DNA of 64,000 bases. Source: Mayamaea pseudoterrestris. Taxonomy: Eukaryota > Bacillariophyta > Bacillariophyceae > Sellaphorales > Sellaphoraceae. Made by a program: the position numbers and the translations under genes. The DNA lies in assembly GCA_027923505.1 (NCBI GenBank), contig BROI01000014.1, positions 806,001 to 870,000 on the forward strand, in the 5' to 3' direction. The notes under the pieces were generated by a model. It saw only the letters and a list, made by a program, of their open reading frames with translations, did not search any database and was not told where the DNA came from. Of this stretch, positions 11,078-23,503 are shown one piece after another (the first letter of the stretch is position 1; each line of letters opens with the position of its first letter).

Positions 11078-13814
11078 ATGAAGCTAATGAAACAGTTTCT
11101 ATCACTAGTCGCTTTTGCGACATTGGCATCCGCGGTTACTGAAAATGTGGCGGCCAAAGTGCTTGCGAAGCGGTACGTCTCGCTATCCGTTGCAGCATGG
11201 AATGAACATGATTCGACGTTCGACTCTCAATTCATCAACTTACATAAAAAATAAACTTGTTTTACACAGCACGCTTGAAGCTAGCAAGCTCATTGATCTC
11301 GTTGCCGAAGAGCCAATGCCACAATCCAACCGCCTCCTCCAACTGAAACTACCTCAAACGTATCAACGGAGCAGCAACAACAACAACAATCTTCACCTCC
11401 GCTTTTTGGAATCCACCAGTGACACGTTAACATGCGACGCTGCCTTTATGAACTGCTTGGAAGTTAGTCAATGCGTCGATTGCTTTCTGCAGTTGCAGAC
11501 ACGCGACATTGACTGGGCGTCCGTGACGCAGGACACGCCTTGTACGGACGTTGTTTCCTTTTTGAACAATAACCAGCTTTGCATGAACGTCAAGAAGAGT
11601 ACCGCTTCCATGGAACAGTTTTGCCAAACGTTTGATTCTTGCGTTAATTGGGATGACGATGATAATTATAAGAATGGTGATGATGAAAGCAATTCGCAAC
11701 GCGGCAGCGACGACGACGTTCAGCCATATGTAGATTGCAGCAAACTGACAAAGTGCGAGTGGGAAGGCTTTCATCCATCCTTTATCGGTAATGGTATTTG
11801 TAACGATGGTATATATGGTTGTTACAATACCGAAGTTTGCGGTTGGGATGGTGGAGATTGCTGCGAGGATACATGCGAGCGGGAAAGCAACTACTTGGAG
11901 TGTGGGCACGATGGATACTTTTGTCGCGATCCCGAGTCAAAGAATTGCAACTCGTGGTACTCGACCGATTGTAACTCGGCGATTGTCGTAAACGATGACA
12001 CCTTGAGCGATGACGCGACGAACATGGAGTGCTCGTCGGAAGAGACGCCGTACCGACTCATCATGTATGACTCTTTTGGTGATGGCTGGGATGCGACAAA
12101 GCTTTCGCTGTATAACGTCGATGAGAAGGACCCTATATATACTGGAAGTCTTAAATCCGGATCTCAGGGGACGCACTGGGTTTGCCTCAGCAAGAACCCG
12201 AGCTGTTATCAAGTCAAGGTCAACGGAGGCACATGGGGAAATGAAGTTTCGTGGGAAGTTCGACCGAGAATGGACAGTCCGGCGATTGCCGGTGGAGGCG
12301 CGCCAATGGATTGTCGGTTTCCTGTGGCTGGATACACTGGACGTGATTGTCAATTGACATGGTAAGATCAGACGTTGCTCATTAGTCAATTGCAGCCCAT
12401 ATTAAACTGATTCACTCATCGCAATTTGCACATCATCGACAGTGAAGGAAAGCCAAACCTAAAGCCGTCCGACGATCCGGACTACAAGGAAATGAAAGAC
12501 TTGTTTCACTGCATTGAAGACAAATGCATGATTCAGCAGGGAGTGTGTGACCGAAATGATGTATGCAAAGGTTGCTTTAATCAAGAAGGAGAGACTGAAG
12601 ACTACTGCTTCGCCAACGATGCCTTTAATGCGCTCGTGGACTGTTCATTGTGCAAGTGTACTTCAAAAGGAGAAGATTCTTCTTATTGCGCCTCCAAGCT
12701 CTCGCCAGGCAAGACTTATCCGTCCCCGGGTCAACAAGATAAGAAGTCCAGTTCTTTGCCGGATTGTTCACCGACGGAAACGTTGAAGGGTGGAGCGGCC
12801 GTTATGGCATTCAATACATGCAGCAATATTGACCAAATTTCCATGATGGTAACCGATTTTGATCAAAACAATTTTGGAGACCTGGACAGGTTCGAATCTT
12901 GCTCGCATGCCTTTGCCTCACAAGGACGATCTGGCAGCAAGACGGCCCTAGCATGTATGCAAATTCTCGTGGACGCTAAGAACGGGGCGGGCGACGATGA
13001 TGACTCATCTGGTGCACCGAAGCAAGCAATCGCTGCACTTGCTCGACTTCTCTACGAAGACGCTGAGAGCTTCTGCGACTGTGCAAAAAAGGCATCCGGT
13101 GACTGTCCCCTTTGCTCGTCGTTTGTCCACTTCAAAACGCTTCTCTACGAGACTCTTGATGCATGCCAGTCTCTTGATGAGATTGATTGCGACGCGTGGA
13201 AAGAGTTTTACAGTCCGTGCAAGAGTAATCTGGAGAGCGAGTTTGGCCGGATTGATTTTTCACGAGGCGGCCAGTGTGATTATGTGCATGAAGGATGTGG
13301 CGGTGCAGGTCCGTTTCCCTCGTTTCGACGACTAGACTGCGGCAGCGAACTTGCTGGCGAGAGCTGGGATTTTTACAATCTATTTGCACAAGATTGCGTT
13401 GACGACTTTAATCCCGACAGCGGTTACAAACCGAAGCCATACCCTGGCCCAGCTCCAGCTCCGGCACCCAGTGGAGGCGATTCACAACCTGCTCCGGCGC
13501 CTTCGGACAACAAACCAACTCCGAAGCCATACATACCGCGCGATTCCACTGACAGTAAGTCTTCTTCCGAGGGAACACGTAAGAGGAAAGGGGTATTCGG
13601 TTGGCTTTGGAGACTTCTCGTGGTGGCGGGGCTTGCGTATGGCGCGTTTCACATTTATAAGCGCCGCTCCGACGGATTTAACTTTGTTCAGTACCGTCGT
13701 ATGCGGCACAATTACAGCAACTTTGATGATCAAGACATGTATTCTGGTCTCGCTCTTGAAAGTTCCACTACATTTGAGCCGCCAACCCTTCCACCCACGC
13801 CGATGCAACTTTAA
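11078..13814 (+). CDS. Secreted/type I membrane Cys-rich protein with LNR (Notch-type) domain
   Basis: Modelled as three exons, 11078-11172, 11270-12361 and 12443-13814 (852 aa); introns of 97 and 81 nt are in phase, and the second junction restores a Cys codon (CQLT|C|EGKP). Residues 1-19 form a signal peptide (MKLMKQFLSLVAFATLASA). Cys-rich modules follow, then an LNR/Notch-type repeat (GNGICNDGIYGC, CGWDGGDCC). Next is a DSFGDGWD-type beta domain, an EGF-like end (GYTGRDCQ) and more Cys-rich modules. A Pro/Ala linker (GPAPAPAPSGG) leads to a transmembrane helix (WLWRLLVVAGLAYGAF). A basic cytoplasmic tail of about 60 residues ends the protein. The architecture suggests a cell-surface or cell-wall protein; ligand and function are unknown. 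Confidence 0.8.
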
Positions 13815-14067
13815 ACTGTGGAGCGATTGTAACTTTAATAAACTAATACTTGATGCATGAGACACTGGCAGCGCTAAATACAGGTATACCGCCACCGTAG
13901 CACCTTGCCATTGCTCTACCAGTATCTGAGTCTGTACTGCTATCGGTAAATCTCCCGTTCTGTCGATAGAACATGCATAATGTCAGCAACCTTTACACCA
14001 AACTGTGCTACGAGCAGCCAAAATGAATTGCTACGTCAAAGTAACCAAGTAACCAGCAAAAAGTTTA

Positions 14068-14148
14068 TGATGTTGACGAGATTCGAACTCGCGAGATCGG
14101 AATCATCAGAGCCTAAATCTGACGCCTTAACCACTCGGCCACAACATC
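14068..14148 (-). tRNA. tRNA-Leu (anticodon UAG)
   Basis: Read on the minus strand, the 7-bp acceptor stem is GATGTTG paired with CAACATC, followed by discriminator A. The D-arm contains GGCCGAGTGGTTAAGGC. The anticodon stem TCAGA/TCTGA encloses loop TTTAGGC, giving anticodon UAG (reads CUA). A long variable arm follows, as in class II tRNAs, then the T-arm with GTTCGAAT. No intron is seen. The 3' CCA is not encoded, as usual for eukaryotes. Confidence 0.95.
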
Positions 14149-14365
14149 TGGTTTGTACCAATGAAAACCATAGTGTGTCACAATGCGACAAGTACGTATT
14201 TAATCAGTGGCTATTATTGAAGGTCTGAAGACTTGGACCGATGGTTACCTCATCACTTCGATTCAATCAATTTTCACTATGATTAATTATCGTTCGTTAA
14301 AGTAGTAGGCTGTCGCAATCTGCAAGTATCGCCAGTAGTTGCGAAAATAGATTGCATAACTTAGT

Positions 14366-17300
14366 TTATAAATATTGGATCGATGACTCTATCAAATCGA
14401 GCCGCTGCAGAAGGAAGTCTGCATCAGGGGCGCTTCTCACGGCCGCTCGGAGCTGCTCCATTCGTGGTCGTAAGCGACCAGTAGCAACCGCTCGAGACAG
14501 TTCTTCACGGGCGAGCTGCAGATTTGACCCTCCTACCATGCCTTGTCGTGCAGTGTCAACCCACATCTCCAACAAGTTTACAAAGATGTGCAGCTGCTCG
14601 ACGAACTTCGCTTGGTCACCGCTGGGCATCGATTGGAAGCTCACCTTTTGGCAGTACAATTCGTAAACGTCCAATAGAGTCAGAAAAGGCACTCCTGCTC
14701 TCGCAAGAGTGGCAAGCGACCACGAAACATCAAGGCTGTGTTTCGCCGCTTCACGAAGCGCTGAAACGTAAAGATTTTAGATGTGCGCTGACCGAGCGTT
14801 AGTAAAACAACTAAACCTAGACGTACCTTCCAACACGTCCAACAGATAATTTACGGGGAATACAAAGTCCGCTCCTGTGCCATACAATTCCTCGCCTAGA
14901 CCAATAATTCTTGTCTCGACATGTGTCGACCAATCACCATCCTCAAACAATCTGAGTGAATTGGTTGATTCGTTTGGCCCGAGAAGCTGAACATCATCTG
15001 CCTGCCCTATATTACTGAGTAAGCTCTCCAAGCGAGAATGTACCTCTATATCCCGAGTAGCACATGGTAAAAACTCTTCTGCAATCAAGTTGATCCAGAG
15101 GCGTTGAATTTCAGCCGGATCATCATGTTTGCAGGCATGTAGAATCAACAATGAAAAATCGAAGAGGTACAAGCGCGTCGTATACTCATTGTAAAGGTCG
15201 GAAGCGTCAACGAGCTCAGAAGTCACCCTATCATGCATATTGCTGTCACAATCGATTTTCATGCCTGCTTGCCGACGCGAGTCTATAGCGTGAAGCACAC
15301 GCTTCTGTATGCGGGCAATACATAACGTCTCGCGAGCAAAATTCAAACGCTCACGGTCAAGTGTTATCGCTTTTTGCGTCCCATCGTCCAAGGCAAATGA
15401 TGCCTTACTCTCGCTTCTTTCAAGGTTTAATCTGAATGCATTGACAGCACGCGAAAGAAACTCAATGCGATCGTCCAAGGGGACTGGAGACTTACTATTT
15501 CTCGCTCGCGAAAGGGAAACCTCACCTGCATCCAGTGACCGATTCTGGGCATCGTAGTAGCGCCACAACAGCTCTAATTCACCGGTCTCCTTAATCCATT
15601 CTTCTACGACCGGAGTATCAATCATAAGAAGTGTTTCAACATACCCATTCTCTTTCAAAAACGAGAAGAAGCGATGAAGAAAAGCGCGATCAGTTGCTGC
15701 AGTACAGGCTGAAGCCAATGTATATGCTTTAGCTGGGTCAGAATCCATCAAGGCCGCGAAATAATAGAATACCAAGGAAAAGCAAGTGTCGACCGCATCA
15801 CCTGCCGTAACTGAAATTCCGCCAGCCACGCTTCGACTCGAAGCGCTAGTTGGATTCCCGTTGCCGGACTCCGCATCAAATTGCTTTCTGTACAGCTGAA
15901 GCTCCCACGGATAAGCGACATTGGTTGACGATTTTTCTACAGCCGACCACGTTGATTTTGCTGTTGACGAATCATTCTTCTGGAAGTTCAACGCCGTGAC
16001 TAAGCAAATGTCAACGGCGGTGGCAATATCGCCTAAGCGAATCAACAAATCAGACGCCCTGGCAAGGGGACTCTGACACTGAAACGCTCTCGAAGCAACT
16101 TCGCTGTAAGATTCCTGGCCTTTTGAATGCAGTATGCGACCAGTAATTAATGAGGCATTCACCCAGTGCTTGGCAGCATCGCGAAAGTGGTTCCCCGCTT
16201 GATTAGTCAACAACGCTCGCCGACTCGAGCCAGCAGCATTCTCCAGGGCTTCATTCGCTCGAAGGAATCCGAGAAAAGCTGAGCGTGATCCAGGTGTAAA
16301 ATAACTATAGCATTGTTCAGAGAATTGGCTTGCAATCTGATCCACGAGAACGGAAGGCGCAACTTTTCCAAACCCATCCGCCGCAGATGCGGTAATCAAC
16401 GAGTTCAGCAAGCGTTCTACTCGGTCTTGGCCATCCCGAGTCTCTACAAGCTGTGAAAATGTTAAACCGTGCAGAAGGCCCCATTCCACTTCATTCAGCT
16501 CAGTAATATCCTCTGCTTTGTATAAGAGCAGCAGCAGATTCAGCACTTGAACAGCACGAGAAAGCAGCCTGTATAGCGAGTGGATATTTCGTTCTTCCAT
16601 AAGGCGAGCCAATCGCTCCAACTCAGCATCACTTATGATATGATCTGATCCGTTCATATACGCACGACTCTGATGTTGGTACGAAATTGCATTCGTGATG
16701 AAATTATCGCCTTCCAACTCAAAATCCATACTCGTCTGGTCCTGACTCACACCGGGCACAGTTGCAACTGCATGACTTAGCTTCTTCATGACCTGTAGCA
16801 AATCAGCCGGCCGTTCTCGAATTTGTTTTAAACCTCCACTAGACACGAGCAATTCGACCTTTGGAGGTGTCACATGTACATCTCGCGACCATGCAGATTT
16901 GACCACCCGACCTTCCGTCACCACAACGGCCGGCTTGAACCAAAAGGGACGCAACAAGCGTGATATTAAAGCCGTCAAACCTTCAGCAAGTCTGGAAGGG
17001 ACAAATTTATAGCCCTTCGGTACAATTGAATCGACTATATTCGATGAGTAGCCTGTAGCGCCGTTGGTGGCGTCATTTTCTTTAAGCACGAGCTTTGGGC
17101 TAAATGAATTAGCCAATGCAGCTTTCCAAGCGCGTTCTCGGAGTCGCAAAGACTGCGTAGATACTGGGCCACAGCCAGCAGCCAGCGAAAGACACATCGC
17201 ACAGCCTTCTTTATTCCCATATTTTTTGAAGAAAACGGTTATGTTTGGGTCAGATTTCACATTCTCCCCAGCGGAGCTTAAGACATCTGCCAGCGACAAC

Positions 17301-19717
17301 AAAACAGTTTCGCAGTTGAAAATGTGCAGACCCCCAGCGTTCAGCGCTATGACATCTTTTGTCGCCGCAGAGTATTGCTGAGTTGCGAGTTGGTGTAGAG
17401 GCACCATCGGAGGCTTTAATAGCCACTGGCGTAAGCGGACAGACTTCGTTGTGATCTGCTTTCCTCTGCTTCTTATAGGTGTCGCTTGCGATACGTACTG
17501 CATCTTCTCAGCTGCCGTCAGGCTAAAGCCATCTTTCCCGTCGCGACCAGAAATGCGATACGATGGCGCTGAGGCTTTGCCAGCATACGCTCGACCGGCG
17601 TCAAGTCCAGGAACTGCGACGCCTTTACGAACCGCGTTAGCAAATACTGTATTTGGAAGTAAAGTTGTCATCAAAGAAACAATTCCACCGGATAGTGATC
17701 TATCACGAACCACAATCGATGTAATGGTCTCGTCGGATTGCGTTCCAAGAGGCCGATGCGGACGGGCCTTCGACGGCAGCGTATACTCCGCCGGCAAGCC
17801 AGAACCAAGTTCACTATCAGAAGGCGTAAGAGAGTTCTTGGCTAACTTCATGGCCACACTATCATCGCAAGATACTTGGGCCATATCAACAACAATCCCA
17901 CCTGGCAGTGAAGGGTTATCGACGGGGCCAGAACCACTCGCTTGCATTGGCAGACTAATTGTCTCCACAATCCCACCGGGTGCACTCCACAATTCTTCTT
18001 GGTCGTCGCCGTCTTGCGCAATAACTTCAAGCTTTCTGAAAGTGGGGCCAGGATACGCGGCAATGATAGCGTCACCCACTTGCGATGCTCCGCTCTCTCT
18101 GGCTGTCATGAATACACCGTCCTTGTACAGCGAAGCGTCCACATTGCCAGCCTTGTCAGATCCTTGGATGCGAGGCTTCAAACCACCCACAAACCCAGAG
18201 TCGTCAACAAGAGAAGCTAAATCTGGCTTTTGATCAGTCGGTGGTGCGGCTCGAACGTGACACAATGTTAACTTTGACGAAATCGACGACAGATATAGAC
18301 GCAAACCCGATTTTGTAACAGCCAAGAGAGTCAATTGTTGACTTTCGGTTGGAGATATCACATGGATCGAGATTGGAACAAGAGCTTTCTTATTCGCTTG
18401 CAGCTCAGCTTGTTTGAGAATTGCTCGAGCCCCTTCCATTCCACCGACACCAGCTTGCGCCGCTTGTCCGTTGCCATTGAAACTTATATAACCCGCGCTT
18501 CCTCCGATCGGCGGATTCATCTGTCCGCGTCCTACCGCTTCCAAATACTGTGTCACCTTTTGAGGTGTCTTTATGACTGCCGCAAGCTGCACTGACCCCT
18601 TGCTGCGAAGAGCAAACGAACATATAGAACCATCGCGCGACAAGGTGTACAGTGTATGGCGCGACTCATCGACTACAATTTTAACGATTGGTCCTCCTCC
18701 CGTCGCAGTTTTTCCTCCAAATAGCCAGTCAGCTGTTCGTGTGAGCACGTCAGGGAGAATTGCGCTTGCCCATGACGATGATGAGCGGTTTAGTTTGCGA
18801 CACTTTTGTGGTCGCTGCGATCCACGAGAGCCATTAAAACCTAGTGATCGTTTTCCAAGCGTTACGATCGTTCCCGTAATCGACGATGCACCGTCCAAGT
18901 AGATTGTTTCGCCTATATCCTCGCCTTTATCGTAAAAGGCAGCGAGTAGCTCTTCCTCGGATCTGTGCCTGCCTTCCGCATTGCCATTTTGATAAACAAT
19001 TTCGTACAAACATCCATCCTCGCCGCCGAGAAAGATACGACCACATTCCGTTCCAACGACACTGAGCATGCGTACATTGTCGGTTGGTAGATTGAAGGAG
19101 CTAGCTCTGACCTTGAAGGCTGCATCATCGTCCGATTTATACAGCAAGAGCTGCATGATTTCATCTGGAGTTGTTACAACCAATATCCACTCCACCGACG
19201 GCATAAAGTCTACACAACAGCAAGAGCAAAGGTACACCGTAAGAATGTAGCAAATAACAGCATTGCAGTAACCGTAAATCGTCTACGCACCCTTGTTTGG
19301 TTTCACCAATCCGACAGTGATAATCGGAGCGTTCGCTTCGAAGGTATGCGTCCCAGCCTGTTTCTCAAACGGCCACAGAAACAGTCTATTGTCGCAAGTA
19401 ACCCATACCAGAGACGCAGGAGCCAAAATCCCCATGAAGCTACACTTCTTGACACTTTTAAGCTCCTCCACAATGACTTGCGGCAGAGGTACGCTGCGGC
19501 GATGCTTGACCAATCGTTCCGTATCGTCCGTTGCTGGAAAATACAAGTGCTTTCCCTTTGGATCAGTCAGTTTGCGATAAATGTCCGCATCGGCTGCAGC
19601 TTCATCCTCGCGAAGAGCTTTGCGAATCGCCTGGCCCGCATCCTGGAGTGGCCGAAAGTCGTCGCTCCAGTAGGCGGCCATGGTCGCTGCCGCATTGGAT
19701 GCGGACGACGACGCCAT
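14366..19717 (-). CDS. NUP155: Nucleoporin Nup155/Nup170
   Basis: Modelled as three exons, 19717-19291, 19209-14827 and 14760-14366 (1734 aa), with introns of 81 and 66 nt in matching phase. The first junction joins VGLVKPNK to DFMPSVEWILVVTTP, matching the family pattern VGL-x-KP-...-LLVVATP-x-EI. The protein is an inner-ring scaffold nucleoporin. An N-terminal beta-propeller (LFLWPFEKQAGTHTFEANAPI, GRIFLGGEDGCLYEIVYQ) precedes a long alpha-solenoid. It is longer than human Nup155 (about 1390 aa), mainly through Ser/Gly-rich insertions between about residues 450 and 750. The C-terminal exon (FLTLLDVYELYCQ) continues the solenoid. Confidence 0.88.
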
Positions 19718-20076
19718 TCAAGCAAAAGGACGATACTGACAGATATGTGTTCACTTGGTAACTATGTATATGTGATATAGAGTAAGTATACTGTTAGCGG
19801 CTGAATAGGTATCGACAAGGATCCTTGCAGCTGCACACAAGTGGAGTCCGAAGGTGCGAGCGGCAAGCACCGCGCGACGTCTGGCCGTCGCGAATTGGGT
19901 ACCGCTGCGTCAGACCTTCCGATGACGATGACTGACGACGGTCATTTTCGATCGCCATGAGCGCAAGGCAAGATCCTCCTTCCATTGATTCTCCCACGAC
20001 ACTCACAGACTACGCCGTCGGCCTTACACTTTTACACCAGAAAGCTGCAATAGCCTAGCGAGCGACCAACAGAGAC
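19718..20076. other. Bidirectional promoter region
   Basis: A 359-base spacer between the divergent starts of the Nup155 and coronin genes. Short open frames show no family signal. Nothing else was recognised. Confidence 0.4.
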
Positions 20077-21584
20077 ATGTTCAAGCTACGTACATCAAAG
20101 TATCGGCACGTCTTTTGCGATCAGCCCAAGCCAGAGGTGAGTCACTCGAAAACATGTGTGTTCGATCGGCCGTTGAATGGCATTTTCGCTGCGCAGTGCG
20201 TCGGATGAGTCAAAATGAGTAGAACTAGTAAATACACTGTGCAGCCACTGATATACGTGCTTACATTCTCTTTCGCTTGCAACGATAGGAATGTTTTCAA
20301 GACTTTCGCCTGTCAACAGTAACGGGCGATCAGCAGTACATCAAGGCGTCGGCCAAGTACTTTGCTGTCGGCATGGCGGGTGGAGGCGGACCAGTCATTG
20401 TCATGCCGCTGAATCGTCCAGGTAGATTTGATGACTCGTCAAGTCCTTTTGTTCAAGGGCATTCCGGCGCCGTCCTCGACATTGAATGGAGTCCGTTCGA
20501 TGATTCGTTGATGGCCACTGCGTCTGATGACACAAACATTAAGTTATGGTCCATTCCCGATGATTGGGAGCCAATTGATGAGAATGGAATCGCCAAAGCA
20601 GGCGAAAGCTTGACAGAATCCATGTGCGACTTGTCGGCTCACTCCAAGAAGGTTACGTTGCTGCGTTACCATCCCACGGCTGCCAACACGCTGCTCTCCA
20701 CGGCTGCCGACTATACCGTCAAAGTTTGGGATGTGGAGTCACAGCAAGACATTTCGACCTTTAGCGATATTCCGAATCTTGTTCATGACATTGTTTGGGA
20801 TTTTAAGGGAGAAATGTACGCCTGCAGTTGTAAGGACAGAAATATTCGAATTATTGACCCACGGACCGGCGCGTTGGCGTCAGAGATTTCGCCAGCTCAT
20901 GATGGAGTAAAGAGTATAAAAATGTTTTACGCTAAAGAATATGGCAAGCTCATTTCATGTGGCGCTTCCAAAACGTCGGCGCGAGAAATCAAGGTGTGGG
21001 ATTTGAAGGACCTTTCTAAACCTTTGCACGTCGAAGCCGTCGATACGGCCGCAGGTGCCATGATTCCGCTTTTTGATAGCGACACGGATGTGCTCTACTT
21101 GTGTGGAAAGGGAGATGGTATCATTCGCGTGTACGAGTATGAGGAGAAGGCTCCCTTTATCTACAAATTGAACGATGGCTTCCGCTCCAACACTCCTGGC
21201 AAGGGCTACTGCCTCGTACCAAAGCGCGGACTGGAGGTGATGCAGCACGAAACGGCTCGCATCATGAAATGTACTAACAATGAAGGTGTGCACCCCCTTC
21301 GATTCTTTGTCCCGCGCAGGTCGGATGCTTTCCAGGACGACATTTTCCCGCCTACTGAGTCGGGTCTGCCATCACATACGTGCCAAGAATGGCTAGAAGG
21401 GTCGGTCAAGGCCCCACTGACAATGTCGCTGGACCCAAAAGACTCGGACCAAAAGTCTGCGGCTGCTGCTCCGGCGAAACGAACCTTCAAGTCTGCGTCG
21501 GCGCTAAACAAGGAGCTTGACGAAGCCAAAAAGCGAATTGCGTACCTCGAGTCAAAACTGAGTGAAAGCGGCATATCATATTAG
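20077..21584 (+). CDS. CORO: Coronin (actin-binding WD40 protein)
   Basis: Two exons, 20077-20136 and 20289-21584 (451 aa), are separated by a 152-nt intron, the longest modelled here. The first exon encodes the canonical coronin start (MFKLRTSKYRHVFCDQPKPE) and joins ECFQDFRLS in phase. A seven-bladed beta-propeller follows (GHSGAVLDIEWSPFDDSLMA, SDDTNIKLWSIP, TAADYTVKVWDVE). The coronin-specific extension VPKRGLEVMQHETARIMK is present. A short C-terminal coiled coil (LDEAKKRIAYLESKL) would give oligomerisation. Coronins bind F-actin and the Arp2/3 complex at the cell cortex and during endocytosis. Confidence 0.93.
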
Positions 21585-21934
21585 GTAAAGCTGGCTTGGC
21601 GTGTAATTGTAATTTTCCGTCCTAGTTTTTCTCTTGTACAAAGAAATCCTCACTTGGTAGGCAAATCGAGCGCCTATAATACTCGTCTCCCTAATCGACT
21701 GTGGGGTGTCGGTAGACGACGTCGCATCGGGAACAACGGCATCCGTGACTGACGTTTGCCGCGCCACGCTTTTTCGAAAGGGAAGACGTCGCCTTTGTCC
21801 ATGACCAGCTTGCTTGTTTGACGAAACATCATCGCCCACAACGGGGGATATTCAACATCATCATCATCATCACGGTCGTCACCCACCCACTGCTGATCAG
21901 TATAGCAACTTTAGTGTTCGGATTTTGTCCAGCC
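21585..21934. other. Intergenic spacer with CAT trinucleotide tract
   Basis: A 350-base region between the coronin and acyltransferase genes. It holds a short CAT microsatellite at about 21856-21873. Short open frames here lack family signals and are treated as chance. Confidence 0.4.
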
Positions 21935-23151
21935 ATGAAGCTGTCGGGGTCAATTTTAATGCTGCTGATGCAGCTTGTCGCAGTCGAGTCGTTCCAGTCG
22001 AGCTGGATTTCTCGGAGGAGTCACATGCTCCGACTACGACCATCGGGTAGCTTACCTGCTGCATCCGCATCGGTCACTGCACCAAGCTCCCCGGCAGCTC
22101 CTCAGAAGCTTGACAGAAAGGAGAAGCTCGCCGAGCTTCGCAAGGAGGGCGGACGATTTACAGTTCTCACCCCATTCGGAGCATTGAATCCCTTTGGCCT
22201 TTACTATGGAACTGTGTCAGTATGTAAGTCGATGTAACAATGGTGGTGCTTGGTTGAAGCATTTTGATGAGGTCTATGTCTATGCATGTAAGATTTGCGT
22301 CGTTGTGCTTTTCAGCTCACACTTTTTCCGGCTGCCTTTAGTGCTGGGCATTCCATGGTTCATTGCCATGACATGTCTTCAATTTCTATACTTTGTTACT
22401 AGAGGAAAATTTGACACGAAACGACAATTGCCAATTTGGATTTCACAATTATGGGGCGAATCACTCATGAGATTGACTCGCATGTGGCCCAAGATCACAA
22501 ACAAGGAAATTCTGCAAGAGTTTTACAAGCAAAACCGAGCAGCCATGATTGTAGCCAACCACAACTCTTGGATGGATATTCCATTCTTAGGTGCCACTAT
22601 TGGTTGGAAAAATTACAAGCTTGTGAGCAAGAAAGAGCTAGGGAAAGTCCCAATTTTGGGCAAGTCAATCAAGGTTGGTGGGCACATTATGGTCGACCGA
22701 CTTGACCGCAAATCGGGCCTCAGGACGCTAAAGATGGGCATTAATTATCTCAAGGTAAGCCGCACATCAGTTGGAGATGGTGTATATGATCTTGCGTTGT
22801 AATTGTATTTTGACTCAGTTTTGCGCACATGTTCAACAGAAGGACGGCCTGATCCTTGGTACGTTCCCCGAAGGAACTCGGTCACGCTCCGGCAGGCTCG
22901 GCAAGTTTAAGAATGGAGCCTTCAAGATGGCATACAAAGCAGAGGCTCCAGTGATACCCATTTCCATTAACGGTGCTGCAAAGATTATGTCGGCCGACTG
23001 GGTCATGCCACATTGCCGAACAGGCAACGTTGTCGAAGTCGTCATCCACGAACCAGTGGAAAGCAAGGGAAAAACGGAGGAGGAACTTGCCGAGGCAGTG
23101 CGCCAATCCATGATCTCTGGACTTGTTCCCGACCAGCGACCAAACGAGTGA
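21935..23151 (+). CDS. 1-acyl-sn-glycerol-3-phosphate acyltransferase (PlsC/LPAAT), plastid-type leader
   Basis: Three exons, 21935-22215, 22316-22754 and 22840-23151 (343 aa), are in phase. The first donor (GTCAGT) is the least certain; a nearby GTATGT or GTAAGT would break the frame. The enzyme acylates lysophosphatidic acid to phosphatidic acid. Family motif I is NHNSWMD (NHX4D-type, about residue 175), and motif III is FPEGTRSRSG (about 249). VPILGKSIKVGG and VPVIPISI-like blocks also fit. The N-terminus is a signal peptide (MKLSGSILMLLMQLVAVES) followed by FQSSWISRRS, a Phe-plus-basic transit region. Plastid delivery is therefore inferred. Confidence 0.85.
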
Positions 23152-23503
23152 CGTGGATACGGTCGACCTCGACAGCATCCTACGAGTACTCGTTACTAAA
23201 ACGCTAAACAACTACATTTACTAACAGCAATAGAAGCTACAAGCGAGATCAGTTTTGTATGTACCGGTAGTCGACAAAGAAGGTATTCATATGTACCGTA
23301 ACGTAGTTTGAGAGCTGATGATAGCAAAAAATCTTACCGCTACTCATTTGGATTCGGATGAGAGCGTCATAGTCGCACCGTGACAGGAAATCAGTTCGAA
23401 TTTCTTCGCCGCGTCCACTCGTCGATCAAATCCATCACAATAGATCCAGGTGGCGATCGGCTTTTCGAATCTTGGGACTCTGATCACAGACAGAAGCTTC
23501 AAA
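23152..23503. other. Intergenic spacer
   Basis: A 352-base tandem spacer holding the 3' UTR of the acyltransferase gene and the promoter of the transporter gene. No other feature was recognised. Confidence 0.4.

Noticed and set aside
17451-18233. 260-codon plus-strand open frame inside the Nup155 gene
   Set aside because: It is antisense to an exon with clear Nup155 similarity and shows no domain or conserved motif.
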